DNA from: Desulfobacteraceae bacterium
Lineage (GTDB): Bacteria; Desulfobacterota; Desulfobacteria; Desulfobacterales; SURF-15
Assembly: GCA_003599475.1 (NCBI GenBank)
Contig: QZKK01000188.1
Coordinates: 1 to 16,957 of the forward strand
Length of the DNA: 16,957 bases
Reading direction: 5' to 3'
This document shows, piece by piece, positions 6,267 to 14,462 of this stretch (within the stretch, counting starts at the first letter, position 1; every line of letters begins with the position of its first letter). A program made the position numbers and the translations under genes. The notes under the pieces are model-generated. The model saw only the letters and a program-made list of their open reading frames with translations, did no database searches and was not told the origin of the DNA.

Positions 6267-6312
6267 GGATTATTAATCCGAAGCACGGGTCCGGACCCGG
6301 TAGGATTCGATT
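6267..6312 (+). promoter_or_regulatory. Palindromic leader before the ANL gene
   Basis: GGATT-ATT-AATCC (6267-6279) is followed by the perfect 14-base palindrome CGGGTCCGGACCCG (6286-6299). An outer pairing of AATCCGAA (6275-6282) with TTCGATT (6306-6312) is possible with one bulge, and would enclose the Shine-Dalgarno AGGA (6302-6305) of the gene starting at 6316. It may be an operator or an RNA structure masking the ribosome site; neither is demonstrated. Confidence 0.35.
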
Positions 6313-6315
6313 CAA

Positions 6316-7503
6316 ATGAAGATACTTTTTCAGGGCGATGTCTTGAAGGATGTTTTTTGTCTGGATGAAGCATGGCAGGCGGACGATTCCTTTGTCTTTC
6401 TTCCGGATCGAAACGGCTCCCGGGAGGACTGGATACGAAAAGGGATTGAAAAGCTTCCAGGCGAGATGAAGAAAAGCCACTTCGGTCTCCTGACATCGGG
6501 CAGCACGGGGGCGCCGAAGTTGATTTTCGGCGTCAAGAGCCGGTCGGAAAAGCTGGCACGCGTGCTGCACGAAATGCAGGAAAGCGAACCGGCACATAGT
6601 GCTGTTTTGATGCTGCCGCTTACCTACTGCTATTCCTTTGTCAATCAATGGGTATGGTCCCGGGTGATGAATCGCAAGCTTATCATCACTCCGGGACTCA
6701 AGTATCCGGGCAAAACGGCTGAGGTTTTGGGTACGGTCGATGAAGCGATGCTTTGTCTTGTCGGCGCCCAGGTGCCTCTTTTCATCAACTACTTCCGTAA
6801 TCAGGTGTTTCCGGGAATCATAAGGCTTCATTTCGCCGGCGGGCCGTTTCCACAGCAGCATATGGATGCGGTGCAGCACTTCTTTCCTTCCGCCAAAATT
6901 TTCAACAACTACGGTTGCGCCGAAGCCATGCCGCGCTTGTCTCTGCGCGCTCTCGGGGAAAGCGATGAAGGTGCCAATATCGGACGTCCGATCCGTTCTG
7001 TCGAATTGAAATCCGGGGAAGATGATGAACTTTTATTTCGAAGTCCCTATCGAGCCGTCGCTTTCTATGATGACAGCGGATTCCACGAGATTCGAGACGA
7101 AGAATGGGTTCCGACCGGAGACCTCGGGGAACCGATCGAAAACGGATATTGGCGGATCAAGGGACGGGCGAATGAAGTCTATAAACGGTTCGGTGAGAAG
7201 ATCGCCCTGCCGCAGCTTCTCAGATCCGTCTACGGAGTCTGGACCGGGCAGGCCGCATTTTATCGGGAGGCGGATCCAAACGGTGAAGAAGGGCATATCC
7301 TCGTTTTATGCCCGGTTCCGGATGAAGAAGCGGTACGGAAAATCCTTCAGCAGTTTCGGAAGAATCATCCGAGAGCGCATTGGCCGCTGCGGATCGAATC
7401 GGTGGATCATATTCCGCTCCTGATGAACGGAAAAGTCGATTACCTGTCGCTGAAAAGAATGGATCGGAAAAAGGAGCACTGGCGGCAATTCCAGGTTTCC
7501 TAG
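6316..7503 (+). CDS. Compact ANL-superfamily adenylate-forming enzyme
   Basis: A 395-residue AMP-forming ligase/synthetase that would activate a carboxylic acid as acyl-AMP. Core motifs are all present: P-loop 'TSGSTGAPK' (60-68), 'NNYGCAEAM' (197-205, the A5 motif), 'TGDLG' (267-271, A7), the hinge 'GRANEVYKRFGEKI' (283-296, A8) and 'NGKVD' with K373 (A10 catalytic lysine). Typical acyl-CoA synthetases have ~500-550 residues with the P-loop near 150-190; here it is at 60, so roughly the first 100 residues are missing and the protein begins just ahead of the nucleotide-binding loop. The second half-reaction acceptor (CoA, carrier protein or other) is unknown. AGGA at 6302-6305 supports this ATG. 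An FAD-oxidase gene follows after 81 bases. Confidence 0.85.
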   Translation: MKILFQGDVLKDVFCLDEAWQADDSFVFLPDRNGSREDWIRKGIEKLPGEMKKSHFGLLTSGSTGAPKLIFGVKSRSEKLARVLHEMQESEPAHSAVLMLPLTYCYSFVNQWVWSRVMNRKLIITPGLKYPGKTAEVLGTVDEAMLCLVGAQVPLFINYFRNQVFPGIIRLHFAGGPFPQQHMDAVQHFFPSAKIFNNYGCAEAMPRLSLRALGESDEGANIGRPIRSVELKSGEDDELLFRSPYRAVAFYDDSGFHEIRDEEWVPTGDLGEPIENGYWRIKGRANEVYKRFGEKIALPQLLRSVYGVWTGQAAFYREADPNGEEGHILVLCPVPDEEAVRKILQQFRKNHPRAHWPLRIESVDHIPLLMNGKVDYLSLKRMDRKKEHWRQFQVS

Positions 7504-7584
7504 TGCTCCTGTTTCCATCAATACGGTGACCGGTTTGAGGCCCGATCTCAAGGCAAACCCCGGAGAGCACCGGGAACACAGACA
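7504..7584 (+). other. Intergenic stretch with nested inverted repeats
   Basis: GTGCTC (7503-7508) pairs with GAGCAC (7565-7570), and within it GGTTTG (7532-7537) pairs with CAAACC (7554-7559). The second outer arm lies just before the FAD-oxidase start at 7585. It may be a processing or translation-control structure in an operon mRNA; no T run for termination is present. Confidence 0.3.
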
Positions 7585-9099
7585 ATGACACTCCAGAAAC
7601 CGATCGTGCTTTCGATTTCCGGCGATCTCCACACGGATCCGGCCGTCCTCGAGAAATTCAGCAAAGACGCAAGCTCCTATCGGATACTTCCCAAGCTGGT
7701 CGCTGCGCCCAGGAATGAGGCGGATGTCGCAAAAATTCTCCGTTTTGCCCGTGCGGAAGGGGTCGGCGTCGTCTGCCGGGGCGGCGGCAGCGGTCTCAGC
7801 GGTGCGGGCGTGGGGGAGGGGATCATCCTCAACTTCAAGAAGCATTTCAACCGGGTGGTTTCGGTGGGCGAAGAAACCGTCGTTCAGCCGGGCGCCGTTC
7901 TGGATGCGATCCTGCGGAAAATGGCCGAAAAAAACCTTATGCTCCCTTCCGTGCCTTCCAGCAGCGCCTGGTGCACACTGGGGGGAAACGTGGGTACCCG
8001 CTCAACCGGCCCCCGTACCGCCCGATACGGCACGATCGATGAATTCGTATCATCGCTTCGATTCGTCACCGCAGGAGGGGAGATCGTAGATACGCGGGAG
8101 CGGCTGCCGGGAGATCTCGAGGAGGGGATCCGGCGGATCCGGGACCGCTACCTGGAAGATACGGAAAGCCGCTCGCTCGTGGATCGAAGGCCGTATATCG
8201 CCGGCGGCTACAACTTGAAGGCTCTTTCGGCTTTTTCGGACGAAAGAGAGATTGCCGCTCACCTCATGGTCGGAAGCATCGGGACCCTCGGAATCGTGAC
8301 GGAGATCCGTCTGCACCTCATCGGCATGAAACCCTCCCTGGGAACGTTCCTGGCGCATTTCAGAGACCGCAGCGAGTTTGCCGAAGCCGCCGTCCGCATC
8401 AAAGCACTCAACCCGGCTGCGCTCGAATTTGCAGACGCCCGATGCTCCGGGCAGGCCAGGGGGCGTTTTTTAAATCTTTCCGATCCCGGCACCGTTTTCA
8501 CGATGATGGTGGAATTCGACGAATCCAGAGAGCAGGCGCAAGCGGGTAAGGCCGTTCTCGAAAGCTTCGATATTTCGGGCTTGAAAGAGATTCCATCCGG
8601 AAGCGAAGATGAAGCAGCCCTCTGGGAGGATCGCCGGAAAATCCTGCCTTCGCTGTGGAACTACGCCGGAAAAAGAGGGTGGCTCCTGCCTTCGATCATC
8701 GATGACATCGCAATCCATCTGAAGGATGCCGGCTCCGTTATAGAAGCCATCGATTCGCGGCTCAAGGAGCTCGGCCATGAGACCGTTTTTTTCGGCCATC
8801 TCGGTTTCGGCAGCATCCATGCAAGGCCGTACTTCGATCCGGGAAAAGGGGGGCTCATCGATCAGGTCATGCGTGTCTCGCAGGAGACGTTCACCGTCCT
8901 TCGAGCCTTCAATGGAACCCTGGTCGGGGAGCACAACTCGGGGCGCTCCCGTTCCGTCTATCTCAAAGAGGAGCTTGGGCCGGCGTACAAATATCTGAGG
9001 ATGATCAAGGAGCTGTTCGACCCGGACGACGTCCTGAACCCCGGAACGCTTTTCGATACCCCTCCGATCTATGTCCATATGGACCTGGGAGGTGGATGA
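7585..9099 (+). CDS. FAD-binding oxidoreductase, GlcD/D-lactate dehydrogenase family
   Basis: A 504-residue flavoprotein of the VAO/PCMH type: an FAD_binding_4 domain at about 35-245 with the FAD loop 'CRGGGSGLSGAG' (64-75) and 'GGNVGTRSTGPRTARYGT' (133-150), and an FAD-oxidase C-terminal domain at about 250-490 with 'EHNSGRSR' (449-456) and 'LFDPDDVLNPGTLF' (477-490). Such enzymes oxidise 2-hydroxy acids (lactate, glycolate, 2-hydroxyglutarate). The C-terminal end most resembles the flavin half of YdiJ-like fusions, but no Fe-S (GlcF-like) domain follows it and none is encoded nearby. The usual 'GHxGDGNxHxxP' metal/substrate motif reads 'GHLGFGSIHARP' (404-415), with the D and N replaced. 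No clear Shine-Dalgarno precedes the ATG. Confidence 0.88.
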   Translation: MTLQKPIVLSISGDLHTDPAVLEKFSKDASSYRILPKLVAAPRNEADVAKILRFARAEGVGVVCRGGGSGLSGAGVGEGIILNFKKHFNRVVSVGEETVVQPGAVLDAILRKMAEKNLMLPSVPSSSAWCTLGGNVGTRSTGPRTARYGTIDEFVSSLRFVTAGGEIVDTRERLPGDLEEGIRRIRDRYLEDTESRSLVDRRPYIAGGYNLKALSAFSDEREIAAHLMVGSIGTLGIVTEIRLHLIGMKPSLGTFLAHFRDRSEFAEAAVRIKALNPAALEFADARCSGQARGRFLNLSDPGTVFTMMVEFDESREQAQAGKAVLESFDISGLKEIPSGSEDEAALWEDRRKILPSLWNYAGKRGWLLPSIIDDIAIHLKDAGSVIEAIDSRLKELGHETVFFGHLGFGSIHARPYFDPGKGGLIDQVMRVSQETFTVLRAFNGTLVGEHNSGRSRSVYLKEELGPAYKYLRMIKELFDPDDVLNPGTLFDTPPIYVHMDLGGG

Positions 9100-9194
9100 C
9101 GGATGCCTGGAAGCGGCTCGCCCCGCGCATTTTTAAATCCATGATCCCGGTACCGAAACCGGATGCCGCTTGCCGATATGGGAGGCCTCTCTGA
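9096..9194 (+). CDS. Possible 32-residue coupled small ORF
   Basis: An ATG overlaps the FAD-oxidase stop (ATGA, 9096-9099) and opens 32 codons ending in TGA at 9192-9194, directly before the ATG of the AsmA-like gene at 9195. GGAGG lies only 3 bases upstream, closer than optimal. The product 'MTDAWKRLAPRIFKSM...' resembles nothing I recognise. It could be a small protein, a coupling ORF that carries ribosomes to the next start, or chance. Confidence 0.22.
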   Translation: MTDAWKRLAPRIFKSMIPVPKPDAACRYGRPL

Positions 9195-12100
9195 ATGCCG
9201 GGGATCAGTTATAGCTTTTGGTATACCTTTCGGCATACCTTTCGTCGTGTGCTTCATTGGCTGATTCTTTTCTCTTTTCTACTGCTGGGAGCGGCGGCGG
9301 CAGCCGCTTTTTTCCTGCCGGAGCTTCTGAACCGCTCCGGAGTCAAAAGCCGGGTCCAGGCCGGCTTTGCAGAAAAGCTGGGTATCGAAATCGATTATCG
9401 AAGGCTCGATTTTTCCTTTTTCCCGCAGCCGCGCCTGAATATCCTGGACGGTCGTCTGGCTTTCCCCGGAGAGACCCTGGCCGAATTCAAATCCATCGCG
9501 GTCTACCCCAGGATCATTCCGCTGATTACCGGATCCCTCGAATTTTCCGATATCGGAATCGCTTCTCCTTATTTGAGGATCGCTCTTCCCGAAGAAATCG
9601 ATGGAAGGGGGAATTCTCCCGGCTTTTTTCCCTTTCCTCCCGGACTCCTCTCACAGAAAACAGCCGGTTTTTCCATCCGGATCGAAGAGGGCCGGATCGA
9701 TCTGTTCAAGGGAAGCCGGTGCCTGATTTCGGGAGACTCTTTTGACGGCGGATTCCGCATCGGCGGCAGAAGGATCGAAGTTTCCGTTTCCTCCCTTGAC
9801 CTGGATATCCCCAAAGTCCGGGCCGCCGGGAAACTGGAAATCGATCCCGATGCCCCCGATATCCGTCTGGAGATCCATGGAAGCGACGCGGATGTGGCAT
9901 CGGTTCGGGAGGCGATTCTTTTTCTTTTCCCGGAAGACGAGGACTTCCAGAAGATTTTTTCCATCCTGAAATCCGGGACCGTACCCGAGGTTTCGATTAC
10001 GACTCGGGCGCAAAGCATAGGCGAACTCGATGACTCGGAAAATATCGTTGTCGCCGGCCGCCTGTCCGGCGGTGATCTTTTCATCCCCGGCCTGAAGCTG
10101 GATCTTACCGATGTCAATGGAAAGGCTCTGATCTCAAAGGGAATTCTCAAGGGAGAGGGGCTTTCCGCCCGGATCGGCGCATCGCAGGGAAAAACGGGAA
10201 CGCTCGAAATCGATCTCAAAAACGATCGGGGGCCGCTTTCTCTCGATATTCAGGTGAAGGCCGACCTGGCGCAACTCCCGCCCGTCTTGGGCCGCCTGAT
10301 CGAAGCGGACGCATTCCGCAACGGGCTGAAGCAGATCGAAAACGTCAAGGGCTCCGGGGAGGGCAGGCTGAGGCTGAATGGAAGCCGATCCTCGATTCGG
10401 CCGCAGATCGATCTTTCCGAGTTTGAGATCCACGGGGGATACCGGCCGGTTCCATATCCGCTCGTGATCCGGGGAAAGGGGTTGCACCTCCGGGAAACCC
10501 GAATCGATGCCGACGCTTTGGAAGTCGCCTCGCCGGCTGCGGCGTTTTCCGGAGCCTCCGGGCGAATCGAATGGGGGAAACAGCCGCACCTCAAAGTAAC
10601 CCTGGGGGCGTCCAGGGTCGATATCGAAACACTTTTCCCGTGGCTCGTCTCTTCCCCTCGAATCAAGAAAGAATTGACGCAGATCTCTTCTGTAAGAGGC
10701 GCGCTTTCGCTGACTGCCGCGCAGCTTGAGGGCAACTTTCTTCACCCGGAAAGCATGCAGTATATCCTTTCCGGAAGCACCCGGAATCTTTCCGCTGAGA
10801 TCGAGACTGCCGGAGGAAGGGTTGGGCTCGACTCCGGGAGCTTTACCGCAAACCGGGAATCGATCCTCATTTCCGAGATGAATCTTACCTTTCTGGACGC
10901 CGCACTCAAGATCTCGGGAAAGTTGAACGGCAATTTTGACCGTCTTTCACAATCGACGATTCACTTCCGCGGGGTTTTGGGAGAAAAAGCCGTCGGCTGG
11001 GGATCGGAAAGGCTGAAACTTTCCCCGGCAGTCGCCATAAAAGCGCCTCTCCGGCTTTCATCCGCCAGCCTTACCGTCGACCGTGAAAAGATTCGATCTT
11101 TTTCCGGGAGGCTTGAGCCCCGGAAAGGATCCGGTATCGACATCGCCGGGTCAAACAGCGAAGACGGGCTGAAGATCGAATCGCTCCGGATCAAAGACGA
11201 AGTCTCGGATGCATCGATGGCTTTTCAGATGAAGAAAGGGGGCTGCGGTCTTTCGTTTAAGGGAAGGCTTGAGGAATCGACGCTGAACGCTTTTCTATCG
11301 AAAAATGATATCGTGACCGGCTGGGTGGCGGGAGACCTCGAGGCCTGGATCGACCGCAACCGGTTCTCCGAATCGACGGCCGTCGGAAGACTCGAAGGGG
11401 AGGGGATTTTCTTTCCGCAACTGCCCCTTGAGCTGAAAAGGATTTCCCTGGAAGCGCACGATCACCGCATCCGGATCGATGAGGCCAGGGTGCTCTGGGA
11501 GGATCAGAATGCAGGTGTTCAGGGAGAAATGATTTTCTCGAATGATTCTGTTGCACTCGATTTAAACGTCCAAACCGATTCATTCGATGTGGAAAGGATT
11601 GCAGCTCTCTTCAACCGGAAGAAAAACGGCATCGACGGAGGCCCTGCGGCTTCGACAAGACCCCGGTTGAACGGGACGATCCGCCTTCGTTCAAACGATT
11701 TCATATACGCAGACTATGTCTGGCGCCCTTTCCATGCGGATTTCAAACTGAATTCCGGCGGCATCACGGCCGAAGTCAAAGAGGCGGGCCTTTGCGGGAT
11801 CGCCATGCCGGCAAAAGTTTCGATCTCCCCGGGGAGCGTCGATGCAAAAATCCAAACCCGGGTGGAGGACGGCTCTCTCGAAGATTCGATCTACTGTCTG
11901 AACCGGAAAGACTGGTCGATTCAGGGGCGATACAAGCTTTACGGCGCGGTTTCCATGAACGGCATGCCGGATCGGGAGCTGATCGGGAATGCCAAAGGGA
12001 GTTGGCACTTGGAGGCAGGAGACGGGCACATCGATCGGTTCACCATTCTTGCCAAGGTTTTCGAGGTGTTGAATGTGGCCCGCGTGATCCGAATGAAACT

Positions 12101-12527
12101 TCCCGATTTGAGAACCGAAGGGTTCGATTACAGCAAAATAGAGGTCGATTGGCGGCTGGAAGAAGGAAAAATCAGATTCGATCAGGGGCACATGAACAGC
12201 CCGGCCATGGAAATCGCGTTCGAAGGCACCCTGGACCCGGCAGGGAAGCAACTGGACGCCCTGATCCTGGTCGCCCCGCTTCAAACGCTCAATCTGATCG
12301 TAAAGAACATCCCCGTGGTCAGGGATATCCTGGAGGGTACCTTCATTTCCATTCCGTTCAGGGTTTATGGTCCTATCGGAGATCCCGTCGTGATACCGAT
12401 GAACCCAAAGGATGTCGGTGCGGAAATGCTGGGGATGATGAAACGCGTTCTGAAGGCGCCGTTTGAGCTCATCCAGCCCTTGACCGATCTGCTTCCCGGA
12501 AAACCGGAGGAGAAATCCAACCGGTAA
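9195..12527 (+). CDS. AsmA-like envelope protein (AsmA/YhdP/TamB superfamily)
   Basis: A 1110-residue, inner-membrane-anchored protein of the AsmA-like superfamily, members of which span the periplasm as long beta-grooves and move phospholipid toward the outer membrane. There is one N-terminal membrane helix at about 19-41 after a basic start. The AsmA N-terminal signature follows: 'LGIEIDYRRLDFSFFPQPRL' (62-81) and 'DGRLAFPGETLAEFKSI'. The middle is hundreds of residues of alternating strands rich in G, S, E and R. The last ~170 residues, with 'GNAKGSWHLEAGDGHIDR', 'FEVLNVARVIR' and 'GTFISIPFRVYGPIGDP', match the AsmA C-terminal domain type. GGAGG (9181-9185) sits 9 bases before the ATG. It implies a diderm cell. 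The closest named relative (YhdP, AsmA or TamB) cannot be set by eye. Confidence 0.86.
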   Translation: MPGISYSFWYTFRHTFRRVLHWLILFSFLLLGAAAAAAFFLPELLNRSGVKSRVQAGFAEKLGIEIDYRRLDFSFFPQPRLNILDGRLAFPGETLAEFKSIAVYPRIIPLITGSLEFSDIGIASPYLRIALPEEIDGRGNSPGFFPFPPGLLSQKTAGFSIRIEEGRIDLFKGSRCLISGDSFDGGFRIGGRRIEVSVSSLDLDIPKVRAAGKLEIDPDAPDIRLEIHGSDADVASVREAILFLFPEDEDFQKIFSILKSGTVPEVSITTRAQSIGELDDSENIVVAGRLSGGDLFIPGLKLDLTDVNGKALISKGILKGEGLSARIGASQGKTGTLEIDLKNDRGPLSLDIQVKADLAQLPPVLGRLIEADAFRNGLKQIENVKGSGEGRLRLNGSRSSIRPQIDLSEFEIHGGYRPVPYPLVIRGKGLHLRETRIDADALEVASPAAAFSGASGRIEWGKQPHLKVTLGASRVDIETLFPWLVSSPRIKKELTQISSVRGALSLTAAQLEGNFLHPESMQYILSGSTRNLSAEIETAGGRVGLDSGSFTANRESILISEMNLTFLDAALKISGKLNGNFDRLSQSTIHFRGVLGEKAVGWGSERLKLSPAVAIKAPLRLSSASLTVDREKIRSFSGRLEPRKGSGIDIAGSNSEDGLKIESLRIKDEVSDASMAFQMKKGGCGLSFKGRLEESTLNAFLSKNDIVTGWVAGDLEAWIDRNRFSESTAVGRLEGEGIFFPQLPLELKRISLEAHDHRIRIDEARVLWEDQNAGVQGEMIFSNDSVALDLNVQTDSFDVERIAALFNRKKNGIDGGPAASTRPRLNGTIRLRSNDFIYADYVWRPFHADFKLNSGGITAEVKEAGLCGIAMPAKVSISPGSVDAKIQTRVEDGSLEDSIYCLNRKDWSIQGRYKLYGAVSMNGMPDRELIGNAKGSWHLEAGDGHIDRFTILAKVFEVLNVARVIRMKLPDLRTEGFDYSKIEVDWRLEEGKIRFDQGHMNSPAMEIAFEGTLDPAGKQLDALILVAPLQTLNLIVKNIPVVRDILEGTFISIPFRVYGPIGDPVVIPMNPKDVGAEMLGMMKRVLKAPFELIQPLTDLLPGKPEEKSNR

Positions 12528-12539
12528 AGGACGCGGGAA

Positions 12540-12573
12540 AAGGGGAAGACGCGGGTGCAAGGGGAAGACGCGG
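12540..12573 (+). repeat. Two copies of a 15-base purine-rich repeat
   Basis: AAGGGGAAGACGCGG occurs at 12540-12554 and again, unchanged, at 12559-12573. Related 'ggggacgcgg' and 'acgcggga' fragments flank the pair. With only two copies and 4-base spacing it is not a CRISPR array. Confidence 0.75.
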
Positions 12574-12624
12574 AGGCAGGGGGACACGGGGACGCGGAGA
12601 AAGACTCAGAAGATTAGAAGAGGA

Positions 12625-12660
12625 GAAAATTCCAAATTCCAAGCTCCAAAATCCAAACAA
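12625..12660 (-). repeat. 36-base dispersed repeat, copy 2 (inverted)
   Basis: The reverse complement matches 1741-1776 at 35 of 36 bases, with the copies about 10.9 kb apart and in opposite orientation. Such near identity in non-coding DNA points to a mobile or actively maintained repeat family rather than chance. Confidence 0.8.
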
Positions 12661-12787
12661 CCAAACGAAATGAACCGTTACACCCCGGAAATCTTCTGTT
12701 TTCGGGAATCGGAATTGACTGCCGGGTTTGAATATTGAATATTGAATCTGCGAAATCTGCGTAATCTGTGGATCAAAATCTAAAATA

Positions 12788-14359
12788 ATGTATCTCTCGG
12801 CACTTGTGGAAACATCCGGCAGGATCGGCTCGACCGCCCGAAAAAAGGAGAAGATCACGCTGATTGCCGAGCTCCTCGGCCGGGCGAGGGGAAAGGAGAT
12901 CGCGCTCGCCGCCTCCTATCTCTCCGGCCGTCTTCCCCAGGGGAGGCTTGGGGTCGGTTGGAGCCTGCTGGAGCGGGCGAATCAGGATCTCGGTACCTTC
13001 GATGCCCCCCTTCATCTTCATGAGTTGGACGATCGGTTCGAGGACATCGCCCGCGATCAGGGACCCGGGACAGCCGGGAGAAAAACGCGTGCGCTGCGGG
13101 AGATCCTTGCCCGCTGCAGTGAAAAGGAGAGGGCCTTTGTCGGCGGGCTGATCATGGGCGAGCTGCGCCAGGGAGCCATGGAGGGGCTGGTGCTGGAGGG
13201 CTTGATTCTTGCCGCTTCGCTTTCCAGGGAGGCGCTGCAGCAGGCTTTCATGTTCTCGGGCGATATCGGAGAGATCGCCAGGACGGCCATGGAAGGAGGG
13301 GAGGCAGGCCTTTCCCGCTTCGCCCCGACCCTTTTCCATCCTGTTTCACCGATGCTGGCAAGTCCGGTGGAAGGGGAAAAAGAGGCGCTGCTTCGGCTGG
13401 GAGAAGCCGGATTCGAATACAAGATCGATGGAGCCCGGGTGCAGATCCATAAGGACAGGAACCGCATCATGGTCTTTACCCGGAATCTGCGGGATGTCAC
13501 GTCGAGCGTTCCTGAGGTGACGGCTCTGGTCGGAAGCCTTCCCATGAATGAAGCGATTCTGGAAGGAGAGGTCATTGCTTTCGATAAAAACGGGATGCCG
13601 CTTCCCTTCCAGACGTCGATGCGCCGCTTCGGGAGGATCAAGGAGGTTTCCCGCATGTCCGAGGAGATTCCGCTGTCGCTTTTTTTATTCGATCTTCTAC
13701 TCATCGATGGACAGCCGCTTTTCAAGGTACCGTATGGGGAACGGGTGGCGGAGCTCGATCGCCGTGTTCCGGCCGATCATCGGGTCCGAAGAATCGTAAC
13801 GGCCGATATGCATGCCGCCCGCAATTTTCTCGAAGAGAGCCTTCGGGCCGGCCATGAGGGGGTCATGGCAAAGAAGCTGGATTCACCTTATCGGGCGGGG
13901 CAGCGGGAATACCTGTGGCTCAAGATCAAACAGGCGCAAACCCTGGACCTGGTGGTTTTAGCCGCCGAGTGGGGTCATGGCCGGAGACGGGGCAGACTCA
14001 GCAACCTTCACCTGGGTGCAAGAGATCCGTCCGGGGGCGGTTTCGTCATGCTGGGGAAGACCTTCAAAGGCCTGACCGACAAGATGCTCCTGTGGCAGAC
14101 CCAAAAACTGCTCGAGCTGGAGATCGGAAGGGACGCGGGGACCGTGTATGTGAGACCGGAGCTCGTCGTCGAAGTGGCCTTCAGCGATCTGCAGGAGAGC
14201 CCGCGCTATCCGGGAGGACTCGCCCTCCGGTTTGCCCGCATCAGGGCCTACCGCCCGGACAAGGCTGCGCTCGAGGCCGACACCATGGAGACGGTGAGGA
14301 AAACCTTCGAGGACAGGCGGGGAAAGTCTTCGGACCCTTTGCCGATTCAGGATCGTTAA
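12788..14359 (+). CDS. lig: ATP-dependent DNA ligase (archaeal/LigB type)
   Basis: A 523-residue ATP-dependent DNA ligase that would seal nicked DNA through enzyme-AMP and DNA-AMP steps. Domains in order: an N-terminal DNA-binding domain (1-~185, with 'YLSGRLPQGRLGVGW' at 44-58), an adenylation domain (~187-385), and an OB-fold (~386-500). Motif I is 'KIDGAR' with nucleophile K212; further motif residues are R232, E259 in 'AILEGEV', 'LFDLLLIDG' (300-308, motif IIIa), 'EGVMAKK' (357-363, motif IV) and 'WLKIK' (377-381, motif V). The N-terminus aligns with the start of actinobacterial LigB, supporting the ATG at 12788 although no Shine-Dalgarno is seen. Bacteria normally rely on NAD-dependent LigA, so this is a likely auxiliary or repair ligase. 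No Ku, polymerase or nuclease gene adjoins it. Confidence 0.93.
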   Translation: MYLSALVETSGRIGSTARKKEKITLIAELLGRARGKEIALAASYLSGRLPQGRLGVGWSLLERANQDLGTFDAPLHLHELDDRFEDIARDQGPGTAGRKTRALREILARCSEKERAFVGGLIMGELRQGAMEGLVLEGLILAASLSREALQQAFMFSGDIGEIARTAMEGGEAGLSRFAPTLFHPVSPMLASPVEGEKEALLRLGEAGFEYKIDGARVQIHKDRNRIMVFTRNLRDVTSSVPEVTALVGSLPMNEAILEGEVIAFDKNGMPLPFQTSMRRFGRIKEVSRMSEEIPLSLFLFDLLLIDGQPLFKVPYGERVAELDRRVPADHRVRRIVTADMHAARNFLEESLRAGHEGVMAKKLDSPYRAGQREYLWLKIKQAQTLDLVVLAAEWGHGRRRGRLSNLHLGARDPSGGGFVMLGKTFKGLTDKMLLWQTQKLLELEIGRDAGTVYVRPELVVEVAFSDLQESPRYPGGLALRFARIRAYRPDKAALEADTMETVRKTFEDRRGKSSDPLPIQDR

Positions 14360-14462
14360 AGGATATGGAGCACGTATGCGGGTCCTTAATTATCGAAAGC
14401 AGGATTTGCCGCTCTCCTGACCGGAATCCGGGAAGAAGATCGGCAGCGTGTCGGCGGGAAAC

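Larger units (their letters stand above)
12528..12787. other. Repeat-rich intergenic region
   Basis: No gene is supported. The contents are a 15-base tandem-like pair, AAGGGGAAGACGCGG at 12540-12554 and 12559-12573, inside a purine-rich run to about 12606; the inverted copy of the 36-base repeat (12625-12660); and short direct repeats of 'ttgaatat' and 'aatctgcg' type (about 12728-12772). I cannot identify a promoter for the ligase gene or a T-run terminator for the AsmA-like gene. Confidence 0.6.

Noticed and set aside
12540..12573. CRISPR or tandem satellite
   Set aside because: There are only two copies of a 15-base unit, separated by 4 bases.
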